Below are positions 1-6,794 of a stretch of 46,086 nt of DNA, in pieces. The notes below the pieces were generated by a model. It was not told the origin of the DNA, ran no database searches, and saw nothing but the letters and a program-made list of their open reading frames with translations. The position numbers and the translations under genes were made by a program. Source of the stretch: HGM12713 sp045593725 (lineage in GTDB: Bacteria; Bacillota; Clostridia; Oscillospirales; CAG-272); contig JAZNXE010000005.1 in NCBI GenBank assembly GCA_045593725.1, forward strand, positions 1 to 46,086. Reading direction: 5' to 3'. The first letter of the stretch is position 1. Each line of letters opens with the position of its first letter.

Positions 1-140
1 CATGGTGAAACCCGTTTACGGGTAGCAAGTATCCATTGCATGGCTGGCAGGCCAATAAAAGCGCACTTGTGCGCAGCCAGTAGTATTAGGGCTATGCCCG
101 AAAATGAAATACCCCCCGTTATACGGGGGGATATTTATTG
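1..140 (+). repeat. Hairpin-rich fragment cut by the window edge, ending in a terminator-like stem
   Basis: No gene is recognised. The stretch holds several short perfect hairpins: an ACCCG/CGGGT stem near 10-23, GCGCAC/GTGCGC at 61-74, enclosed by TGGCTG/CAGCCA arms, and a C6/G6 stem near 112-130 followed by a T/A-rich run that could terminate transcription on the plus strand. Such serial hairpins occur at the ends of small mobile elements of the IS200/IS605 kind and in structured RNAs. I cannot tell which this is because the left part lies outside the window. The first 47 codons of frame 1 are open, but the codons fall on hairpin arms and I do not call a gene. Confidence 0.35.
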
Positions 141-207
141 ACGGTTGATAAAGTCAAATGCGAAATGAGCAATTGAGTAAATCTGTGGTGCACCTATAAT
201 AAAATAC

Positions 208-345
208 AGCGATTTAGAAGGCTCTCCCCTTGGGAGAGCTCCCGCCATAGCGGGTGAGAGGGTTGTTTTCGCATGATATTACCCTCTCCGTCGGCTACGC
301 CGCCACCTCTCCCGGAGGGCGAGGCTTTTTTGCCTCCCGGAAGGT
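208..345. repeat. Palindromic MITE-like intergenic repeat
   Basis: Two hairpin-rich arms with related, opposite sequence flank a short core near 268-283. The left arm contains CTCTCCC and GGGAGAG stems, then CCCGC/GCGGG and GTGAGAGGG. The right arm carries ACCCTCTC, GGC/GCC stems, CCTCTCCCGG and GAGGCTTTTTTGCCTC. The arms can fold on each other or into separate hairpins. This is the layout of dispersed palindromic repeats common in Clostridia genomes. An open frame through it on the minus strand is only an accident of the repeat. Confidence 0.55.
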
Positions 346-371
346 GTTTTGATAAAATCTTGCTAAATATA

Positions 372-400
372 TTTACAAACGGCAAAAATTATGATATAAT
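372..400 (+). promoter_or_regulatory. Sigma-A-like promoter of the structured RNA
   Basis: TTTACA at 372-377 and a consensus TATAAT at 395-400 are separated by exactly 17 bases. This puts the expected start near 406-408, precisely where the closing stem of the structured RNA begins. Confidence 0.8.
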
Positions 401-406
401 AACAGT

Positions 407-617
407 GTCACACAAACTGAATAATCGGTATTAGGGGTATTTTCTACTTTAAGGGATACTATACCCTTTTTTGAGCATACCTAAATTTATGGACTTGGTA
501 AAAACGCAAGCTCCTCTAATTTAGGTATGGCTGAAATATTCCTATTCCGATTAGTTTGTGTGACAACAATCGGAGTTTGCGTTTTTCGGTGCGTGGCTTC
601 GGTTGCGCACCTTTTTT
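407..617 (+). ncRNA. Candidate structured RNA of about 210 nt with pseudoknot and intrinsic terminator
   Basis: Seen in the sequence: a closing helix 406-418/553-565 (13 bp, perfect), continued by 423-428/547-552 and 430-435/541-546. Inside it are a hairpin with stem 435-440/461-466 and a perfect 12-bp hairpin 476-487/518-529. The loop of that hairpin (500-514) is complementary over 15 positions, with one G-U, to 572-586, which lies outside the closing helix: a long-range pseudoknot. It is followed at once by a 10-bp stem with a UUCG loop and six Ts (588-617). A consensus promoter sits at the 5' end. It could be a free-standing RNA or an attenuator for the small gene at 637. I do not recognise the family for certain. 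The raiA-motif RNAs of Clostridia, similar in size and also pseudoknotted, are the first comparison to make. 6S RNA fits less well because of the pseudoknot. Confidence 0.72.
588..617 (+). terminator. Intrinsic terminator of the structured RNA
   Basis: A 10-bp stem 588-597/602-611 (three G-U pairs) is capped by a C(UUCG)G tetraloop and followed by six Ts (612-617). It begins one base after the 3' strand of the predicted pseudoknot, so folding of the RNA could influence it. Confidence 0.85.
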
Positions 618-636
618 ATATGCTGATGGGGGATAT

Positions 637-804
637 ATGAACAAGAACATTGAAGAAAAGATTATAGACATTACCGGTATTGAGCTTACGCCGGGAAAAC
701 CTAAAGTTTGCCTTGGTAACGGCGAGCAAGGCTTTGAGTGTTGTTGCGACGAGTGTGACTATTTTTTGTTTTGTTTTCCCGAATTTGATCCAGAAAGCAA
801 ATAA
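637..804 (+). CDS. Small Cys-rich protein of unknown function
   Basis: This encodes 55 residues starting MNKNIEEKIIDITGIEL. The frame stays open further upstream, but it then runs back through the RNA and its terminator. The ATG at 637 has a GGGGGA ribosome site six bases ahead and is the sensible start. The C-terminal half carries a dense cysteine group, ECCCDECDYFLFCF, which suggests metal or iron-sulfur binding, but no family motif is recognised. The gene starts 20 bases after the terminator of the structured RNA and has no obvious promoter of its own, so it is probably expressed by read-through or controlled by that RNA. No signal peptide or membrane segment is seen. Confidence 0.6.
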   Translation: MNKNIEEKIIDITGIELTPGKPKVCLGNGEQGFECCCDECDYFLFCFPEFDPESK

Positions 805-872
805 GAAAATATTGCTATGAATAGCTGAGATACGGACTTTAAAGAACCGCTTTGAAATTTAATAAACCCAAC

Positions 873-911
873 AAAAAAGACAGAGAACGTAAAACATTCT
901 CTGCCTTTTTG
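873..911 (-). terminator. Terminator after icd
   Basis: CAGAGAA at 881-887 pairs with TTCTCTG at 898-904, flanked by A-tracts and T-tracts, so it can work in either direction. On the minus strand it ends in a run of six Ts just after the icd stop. Its stem resembles the longer terminator at 34089-34125. Confidence 0.75.
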
Positions 912-917
912 TACTTT

Positions 918-2132
918 TTATGCTAGCTTTGCTTCAAGGCGTTCGCGGATAGCCTTGATGAAGCCTATGGAATTTACTGCGGTTGCCTTGTAGCCCTCGC
1001 TTACCAGCCCCACAAGGTCCTTTGTCATAATGCCGTCGTTAAGAGTGTCGATGCAAGCCTCCTCAAGCTTGTTTGCGAAGTCAACAAGCTCCTCAAGTCC
1101 GTCAAGCTCTCCTCTCTTGCGGAGAGCACCCGACCACGCGTAAATGGTAGCCATTGGGTTTGTGGAGGTGTCCTCACCCTTGAGATAGCGGTAGTAGTGG
1201 CGGGTAACCGTGCCGTGAGCCGCCTCGTACTCGTAGTTTCCGTCGGGGGAAACGAGAACAGAGGTCATCATAGCCAGCGAGCCGAAGGCGGTGGAAACCA
1301 TATCCGACATAACGTCGCCGTCGTAGTTCTTACAAGCCCAGATATATCCGCCCTCGCTTCTTATAACACGCGCTACCGCGTCGTCTATAAGAGTGTAGAA
1401 ATATTCTATGCCAAGCTCATCAAATTTTGCCTTGTACTCGTTATCGAAGATTTCCTGGAAGATAAGCTTAAAGGTCTGGTCGTACTTCTTGGAGATAGTA
1501 TCCTTTGTGGCAAACCAGAGGTCCTGCTTTGTGTCTATTGCGTATTGGAAGCAGGAGTGAGCGAAGGAGCGAATAGAGCTGTCCTTGTTGTACTGACCCT
1601 GAAGAACGCCGCCGCACTCAAAGTCATAAATGGTTTCTCTGAAGGTGGTTCCGTCCTCAGATGTAAATACCAGCTCTGCCTTTCCGGGGCACTCGGGGCG
1701 GAATTCGGTTGCCTTATAGACGTCGCCGTAAGCGTGACGGGCAATGGTAATAGGCTTCTTCCAGTTGCGTACCGCGGGCTTTATGGAGTCGATAAGTATG
1801 GGGGCGCGGAAAACGGTACCGTCAAGTATTGCGCGGATAGTTCCGTTAGGGCTCTTCCACATCTCGGAGAGGTTGTATTCCTCAACTCTCTGCTTGTTGG
1901 GGGTGATGGTAGCGCACTTTACGGCTACGCCATATTTCTTGGTAGCGTACGCGCTGTCAAAGGTGACCTTATCCTTGGTTTTTTCGCGCTCAACCAGACC
2001 CAGGTCGTAATACTCGGTTTTAAGGTCAACGAAGGGCAAAAGAAGCTCGTCCTTGATCATCTGCCAGAGAATTCTGGTCATCTCGTCCCCGTCCATCTCA
2101 ACGAGGGGGGTTGTCATTTTGATTTTTTTCAT
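918..2132 (-). CDS. icd: NADP-dependent isocitrate dehydrogenase
   Basis: This 404-aa protein oxidatively decarboxylates isocitrate to 2-oxoglutarate with NADP in the cytosol. It belongs to the homodimeric, eukaryotic-like class. The N-terminus (MTTPLVEMDGDEMTRILW), the central arginine-rich isocitrate-binding segment and the EAAHGTVTRHYYR motif near residue 310 are all present, and the length is normal for that class. The start is supported by GGAGG nine bases upstream. It lies 35 bases downstream of the aconitase-family gene on the same strand, so the pair is probably one operon feeding citrate carbon to 2-oxoglutarate and glutamate. Citrate synthase is not in the window. Confidence 0.95.
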   Translation of the reverse strand: MKKIKMTTPLVEMDGDEMTRILWQMIKDELLLPFVDLKTEYYDLGLVEREKTKDKVTFDSAYATKKYGVAVKCATITPNKQRVEEYNLSEMWKSPNGTIRAILDGTVFRAPILIDSIKPAVRNWKKPITIARHAYGDVYKATEFRPECPGKAELVFTSEDGTTFRETIYDFECGGVLQGQYNKDSSIRSFAHSCFQYAIDTKQDLWFATKDTISKKYDQTFKLIFQEIFDNEYKAKFDELGIEYFYTLIDDAVARVIRSEGGYIWACKNYDGDVMSDMVSTAFGSLAMMTSVLVSPDGNYEYEAAHGTVTRHYYRYLKGEDTSTNPMATIYAWSGALRKRGELDGLEELVDFANKLEEACIDTLNDGIMTKDLVGLVSEGYKATAVNSIGFIKAIRERLEAKLA

Positions 2133-2167
2133 AGTTCAATACCTCCGAACAGTAGAAAAATATTTTG

Positions 2168-4411
2168 TCAGTTGCTGTGGTTTTTATAGTAGTTCATAAG
2201 ACATCCGTCCAGTATTATCTCGCGCTCGTCGTCGGTAAGTCCCTTGACGTAAAGCGTGATATCCTCAACAGAGCCGTTTGCCTTTATCACCTTTGCGGCA
2301 AATTCCTCTTTGCCTGCGATTATGGAGTTTCTTATATCCTCTACGAATACGTAGTCGCCTTCCTCATAGGGGAACTGGGCGCCCTCGGGGAGAGTGAAGG
2401 GCATAATGCCCCAGTTTATACAGTTGGAGCGGTAACGCTTGGTGGCGAACTCGTAGCAGATGTTAGCAAAGCCGCCAAGAACCTTCTGACAGGAAGCCGC
2501 CTGCTCACGGGCAGAGCCGTCACCCGGCTTGTTTGCGAATACGCAAGAGCCGAACTGAGTGTTCTTCATAAGCTCCTCCGCGTTACCAACGGCTGAAAGA
2601 ACCTTTGTAAGCTCGGCGGGATTTTCCCCGTTTCTGCGAGCCGCCTCCACAGTAGCCACTGCCTTGGAGCGTCCAACGTATTCGGGCACTCGGCGGGAGA
2701 GGGCAAACTCCGCAAGGCGGAGAGGATTGGAGCGGTAGGAGGAGGTCTCACCCGAGGGGATAAGCTCGTCGGTGGTGGTAACCGGGTCACGGATTACCGC
2801 CGCAAGCTTAACGAGAAGATTGTCGGAAAGCTCGTACTGCGCGGGCCAATCGGTTATATTAGGACCGAGAATAAGCTCGACCGAGGGGTCAGCCTTTCCG
2901 TAGCCGTAGTAAACACGCTTTTTATATACGCTGCTGTCAAAGCTGTAATCGTGGGGAGTATAATCGTAATCAACGTCGGTAGCCGCTGTGATAACACCGC
3001 CGTTACGCGCGGTAGCGGCAATGCTTCTGGCGTCCATCAGCGCAACGCCCGAAAGCTGACCCTCGCCGGGCTTCGAGCCTTCGCGGTTGGGGAAGTTACG
3101 TGTGGTGTGACGGAGAGAAAGACCGTTGTTGGCGGGGACGTCACCCGCGCCAAAGCAAGGACCGCAGAAGGAGGGCTTTATAACCGCACCCGCGCTGAGC
3201 AGGTCGGCGGTAACGCCTATCTTCGTAAGCTCAAGGGATACGGGGACGCTTGTGGGATATACCGACAGTGAGAAGTATCCGTTTCCTGTGCTTTGGTCGT
3301 GAAGAATTGCCGCTGCTTCGTCTATGCTGTCAAACATACCGCCGGCGCAGCCCGCGATAATACCCTGATCAGCCATTACAGTGCCGTCTGCCTTTACCTT
3401 GGAGCAAAGGTCAAGATTGCACTTGCCGAATTTCTTTTTCGCTTCTGCCTCGACCTGGGCGAGAATTTCCTTTGCGTTGGCAAGGAATTCGTGAATGGTG
3501 TAGGCGTTGGAGGGATGGAAGGGAAGCGCAATCATTGATTCCATAGCCGAGAGGTCTATCTCTATCATAGAATCGTAGTACGCTACGTCAGCGGGTGCAA
3601 GGCGCTTGTAATCCTCGGGTCTTCCGTGAGCTATGTAGTGCTTTCTCGTAACCTCGTCTGTTTCCCAGATAGAGGAAAGACAGGTGGTTTCGGTGGTCAT
3701 AACGTCAATACCGTTACGGAAGTCAATAGGAAGATTTTTAACCCCCGGACCTACGAACTCGAGAACCTTGTTTTTAACAAATCCGTTCTTAAAGGTAGCG
3801 CCCACCAGAGCAATAGCTACGTCGTGAGGACCGATACCCTTCTTTGGTGTGCCCGTAAGATAAACCAGAACTACCTCGGGCGACTTTATATCGTAAGTAT
3901 TCTTCAAAAGCTGCTTTACAAGCTCGGGACCGCCCTCGCCAACGCCCATAGTGCCAAGAGCGCCGTAGCGTGTATGGGAATCCGAGCCGAGAATCATCTT
4001 GCCGCAGCCCGCAAGCTCCTCACGGGCGTAGGAATGGATAACACTCTGGTTTGCGGGAACGTATATTCCACCGTATTTCTTAGCAGCGGAAAGACCGAAA
4101 ACGTGGTCATCCTCGTTGATTGTTCCGCCTACCGCGCAAAGGGAGTTGTGGCAGTTGGTCATAGCGTAGGGAATGGGAAATTCCTTCATTCCGCTGGCTC
4201 TTGCGGTCTGGATTATTCCCACGTAGGTTATATCGTGAGATACCAGCGCGTCAAATTTTATACGCAGAGCCGAGTCGTCCGCGGCTACATTGTGCGAATT
4301 AAGAATAGAATAAGCGATAGTGCCCTTTCTTGCTTCCTGTGCGCTTACGCTTGAGGTAGAGGAAATTTTTCCGTTTTCAAGAAAAACGCCGTGTTCTGTA
4401 AGTTTTATCAT
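2168..4411 (-). CDS. Aconitase-family hydratase (probable aconitate hydratase)
   Basis: Probable interconversion of citrate and isocitrate by a [4Fe-4S] enzyme of 747 aa. The three cluster cysteines have recognisable settings: AGCAGGMFDS in the middle, then FCGPCFGAGDVP. The DSHTRYGALGTMGVGEGG segment near residue 170 matches the family substrate site, and the swivel domain fills the last 200 residues. The sequence is closer to the hydratase branch that includes E. coli YbhJ than to classical AcnA or AcnB, so aconitase activity is inferred mainly from its pairing with icd. I start at 4411, where AAGGAG lies upstream, and not at the in-frame codon 24 bases earlier. It is transcribed first in the operon from the promoter at 4449-4477. 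Confidence 0.87.
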   Translation of the reverse strand: MIKLTEHGVFLENGKISSTSSVSAQEARKGTIAYSILNSHNVAADDSALRIKFDALVSHDITYVGIIQTARASGMKEFPIPYAMTNCHNSLCAVGGTINEDDHVFGLSAAKKYGGIYVPANQSVIHSYAREELAGCGKMILGSDSHTRYGALGTMGVGEGGPELVKQLLKNTYDIKSPEVVLVYLTGTPKKGIGPHDVAIALVGATFKNGFVKNKVLEFVGPGVKNLPIDFRNGIDVMTTETTCLSSIWETDEVTRKHYIAHGRPEDYKRLAPADVAYYDSMIEIDLSAMESMIALPFHPSNAYTIHEFLANAKEILAQVEAEAKKKFGKCNLDLCSKVKADGTVMADQGIIAGCAGGMFDSIDEAAAILHDQSTGNGYFSLSVYPTSVPVSLELTKIGVTADLLSAGAVIKPSFCGPCFGAGDVPANNGLSLRHTTRNFPNREGSKPGEGQLSGVALMDARSIAATARNGGVITAATDVDYDYTPHDYSFDSSVYKKRVYYGYGKADPSVELILGPNITDWPAQYELSDNLLVKLAAVIRDPVTTTDELIPSGETSSYRSNPLRLAEFALSRRVPEYVGRSKAVATVEAARRNGENPAELTKVLSAVGNAEELMKNTQFGSCVFANKPGDGSAREQAASCQKVLGGFANICYEFATKRYRSNCINWGIMPFTLPEGAQFPYEEGDYVFVEDIRNSIIAGKEEFAAKVIKANGSVEDITLYVKGLTDDEREIILDGCLMNYYKNHSN

Positions 4412-4448
4412 TTTTTTACTCCTTGTTAAAAACAATACGCTACCTTAT

Positions 4449-4477
4449 ATTATATCGCAGGAGACAAAAAAAGTCAA
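4449..4477 (-). promoter_or_regulatory. Promoter of the aconitase-icd operon
   Basis: On the minus strand TTGACT (4472-4477) and TATAAT (4449-4454) are 17 bases apart. The transcript would start about 30 bases before the chosen ATG at 4411. Confidence 0.8.
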
Positions 4478-4572
4478 TAGAGAACAAGGCTTTTATAGCG
4501 TATCAGGTCGTTTTTTGTGCAATTTGTTTTATATGCTTTTTTCATAGCGGTAAAAAATGTTGAAAATTTATC

Positions 4573-4601
4573 TTGAAATTATTTATCGATAGTGCTATAA
4601 T
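4573..4601 (+). promoter_or_regulatory. Promoter of the PTS EIIC gene
   Basis: TTGAAA (4573-4578), 17-base spacer, TATAAT (4596-4601). The leader to the ATG at 4646 is about 38 bases. It diverges from the aconitase promoter about 100 bases away. Confidence 0.75.
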
Positions 4602-4645
4602 AGTCGCAATAAAATTCGGATCTATTAAAAAAGGAGGATCATAAG

Positions 4646-5764
4646 ATGAAGGAAACAATCAAAAAATATCTGCATCGGTATTTTATTGATGCCATGGGGG
4701 CTATGGCTCTGGGACTTTTCGCGTCACTTCTTATCGGAACGATTTTCGGTACGCTCTATAAGTACACCGAGCTTGAGCTTCTTAACACCATAGCTACATA
4801 CGCTAAGGCGGCAACAGGTATGGCGATAGGCGTTGCCATAGCTCATAGACTGGGGGCGCACCCTCTGGTAATGTTCTCCTGCGCGGCGGTAGGCGCTATG
4901 TCAAACGCCATGGGCGCTATAATTGCAAACCAAGGTGGCAGCGTTATTAAATGGGCGGCAACAGCGGGTGACGGCTCGGGCGTCTTCTATGCGGCGGGAC
5001 CTGCGGGAGCGTTCTTTGCGGTTATAATCGCCTGTGAGATAGGTCAGCTGGTTTCTAAAAAGACTAAGGTTGATATTCTCGTTACCCCCGTGGTAACTCT
5101 TGTTATCGGCTTTGCGGCAAGCTGGCTGCTCTGTCCCTTAGTTTCTTACGTTATGTATTATCTCGGAAGCTTCGTGTCCTACGCTACCACCTTCCAGCCC
5201 TTGCTTATGGGTATCGTTCTGTCGGTGGTCATGGGTGTGGTGCTTACGCTTCCCATATCCAGCGCGGCTATATGCGCTATGATATTCTCCGAGGCTGCGT
5301 ACGCGGTCGCGCTTACCAACGGCACGGCTGAGGGATTTCTTCTCGCGGGTGGCGCGTGTGTCGCGGGATGCTGCGCACAGATGGTTGGCTTTGCGGTTAT
5401 AAGCTTCCGTGAAAACCGTTGGGGCGGTATTGTTTCTCAGGGACTCGGTACGTCAATGCTTCAAATGGGTAATATAATTAAAAAGCCTGTAATTTGGGTT
5501 GCCCCCACCTTGGCGGCGGCACTTACAGGACCTATATCCACTATGATATTCAAGCTTAAATGTCAGGGAGTAGCGGCAGGCATGGGAACCTGCGGCTTGG
5601 TTGGTCCCATAGGAGTTATAGACTCCACCGAGCCCAGCACGATGATGTGGATTGGACTTGCGCTTGTATGTGTAGTTCTTCCCGCTATATTCTCCATAAT
5701 TTTCAATGAAATAATGCGTAAGCTCGGATGGATAAAGACGGGCGATATGCAGTTAGAAGCTTAA
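4646..5764 (+). CDS. PTS EIIC-family membrane protein (PTS_EIIC_2 type)
   Basis: This 372-aa, strongly hydrophobic protein has about nine to ten membrane segments. It has glycine-rich stretches such as ATGMAIGVAIAHRLGAHPLV near residue 55 and GMGTCGLVGPIGVI near 320, typical of the compact EIIC family often annotated as a PTS sugar transporter subunit IIC. No EIIA or EIIB domain is fused or encoded nearby, so the substrate and even phosphotransferase coupling are unknown. AAAGGAGG precedes the start with good spacing. It is a single-gene transcript with its own promoter and terminator. Confidence 0.8.
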   Translation: MKETIKKYLHRYFIDAMGAMALGLFASLLIGTIFGTLYKYTELELLNTIATYAKAATGMAIGVAIAHRLGAHPLVMFSCAAVGAMSNAMGAIIANQGGSVIKWAATAGDGSGVFYAAGPAGAFFAVIIACEIGQLVSKKTKVDILVTPVVTLVIGFAASWLLCPLVSYVMYYLGSFVSYATTFQPLLMGIVLSVVMGVVLTLPISSAAICAMIFSEAAYAVALTNGTAEGFLLAGGACVAGCCAQMVGFAVISFRENRWGGIVSQGLGTSMLQMGNIIKKPVIWVAPTLAAALTGPISTMIFKLKCQGVAAGMGTCGLVGPIGVIDSTEPSTMMWIGLALVCVVLPAIFSIIFNEIMRKLGWIKTGDMQLEA

Positions 5765-5769
5765 TGTAA

Positions 5770-5802
5770 GCCGTTGCGCAGTTGCGCAACGGCATTTTTT
5801 TT
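5770..5802 (+). terminator. Terminator of the EIIC gene
   Basis: An 11-bp stem GCCGTTGCGCA/TGCGCAACGGC is followed by eight Ts, directly after the stop codon. Confidence 0.9.
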
Positions 5803-5813
5803 TACAAAAGTAC

Positions 5814-5851
5814 TTGACAAAGCTTATGAAATATGATATCATTTTGATATC
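5814..5851 (+). promoter_or_regulatory. Promoter with duplicated TGATATCA operator
   Basis: TTGACA (5814-5819), 17-base spacer, TATCAT (5837-5842). The -10 region overlaps two copies of the self-palindrome TGATATCA (5834-5841 and 5845-5852) separated by three Ts. A repressor bound there would block RNA polymerase. No regulator gene is adjacent, so its identity is open. Confidence 0.7.
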
Positions 5852-5873
5852 ACGATGAAGAAAGGAAATATCT

Positions 5874-6791
5874 ATGAAAGAGATGATAAGCATAGAGCAT
5901 CTATATAAAAGCTTTGGCGAGGTGAGGGCGGTGAATGACCTCAGCTTTTCGGTAGGCGAGGGAGAGCTGTTTGCCTTTCTTGGAGTTAACGGGGCGGGAA
6001 AATCCACCACCATAAACGTAATATGCGGTCAGCTCCCAAAGGACGGTGGAAAGGTAACAGTTGACGGCTTGGATTTAGACAGGGAGCTTGATAAGATAAA
6101 AAGCTCCTTAGGCGTGGTTTTTCAGACTTCTGTCCTTGACAGCGCGCTGAGTGTTTACGACAATCTTGAAAGCAGAGCCGCTATTTACGGACTTGTGGGA
6201 ACAGCCTTTAAGGAAAGACTCGCCGAGCTTAGTAAGCTTCTCGAGCTTGAGGATTTATTAAAGCGTACGGTGGGTAAGCTGTCGGGAGGGCAGAGAAGAC
6301 GTATAGACGTAGCGCGAGCGCTTCTTCACAGACCTAAGATACTCATATTGGATGAGCCTACAACGGGACTTGACCCACAAACCAGAAAAACTCTCTGGCA
6401 GGTTATTTCAGACCTGAGAAAAAGCGAAAAAATGACTGTTCTTCTGACTACGCATTATATGGAGGAGGCGGCTGAGGCTGATAGCGTGGTTATAATTGAG
6501 GGCGGACGTATAGCCGCGGCAGGTACTCCCTTGGAGTTGAAAAACACCTACACAGGGGATTTTATAACTCTTTACGGAGTTGACGAGGAAACAGTCAGAG
6601 GGCTTGGCGTGGAATACGAGCCTATCCGTGACGCTTTCCGCCTGTCTGTACCCAATACCGCTAAGGCAACAGAGCTGATTATTAACAATTCTCATATCTT
6701 TGTTGATTACGAGATAACCAAGGGAAAGATGGATGACGTATTTCTCGCGGTAACGGGAAGGACTCTTAACGAGAGCAACGCAAAGGAGTAA
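5874..6791 (+). CDS. ABC transporter ATP-binding protein
   Basis: This 305-aa cytosolic ATPase subunit pairs with the permease that follows. Walker A is GVNGAGKST (about residue 41), the signature is LSGGQRRR, and Walker B with D-loop is ILILDEPTTGLDP, followed by the H-loop TTHYMEEA. The last 80 residues form the extra C-terminal domain usual in ABC-2 drug and antibiotic exporters of the CcmA/DrrA type. An AAAGGA site lies eight bases before the ATG. The gene ends three bases before the permease ATG, so the two are translationally linked. The substrate cannot be told from the sequence. Confidence 0.93.
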   Translation: MKEMISIEHLYKSFGEVRAVNDLSFSVGEGELFAFLGVNGAGKSTTINVICGQLPKDGGKVTVDGLDLDRELDKIKSSLGVVFQTSVLDSALSVYDNLESRAAIYGLVGTAFKERLAELSKLLELEDLLKRTVGKLSGGQRRRIDVARALLHRPKILILDEPTTGLDPQTRKTLWQVISDLRKSEKMTVLLTTHYMEEAAEADSVVIIEGGRIAAAGTPLELKNTYTGDFITLYGVDEETVRGLGVEYEPIRDAFRLSVPNTAKATELIINNSHIFVDYEITKGKMDDVFLAVTGRTLNESNAKE

Positions 6792-6794
6792 AAA

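Noticed and set aside
407..617. Retron msr-msd or 6S RNA at the structured RNA locus
   Set aside because: There is no reverse transcriptase nearby, and the long pseudoknot with the terminator does not fit the single long hairpin with open bubble of 6S RNA. Not fully excluded.
1197..2189. Long open frame (330 codons) antisense to icd
   Set aside because: It mirrors the codon pattern of icd, has no ribosome site, and its translation shows no family features; icd on the other strand is certain.
3626..4354. Open frame of 242 codons antisense to the aconitase gene
   Set aside because: Shadow of a well-supported gene, with no start signal and no recognisable motif.
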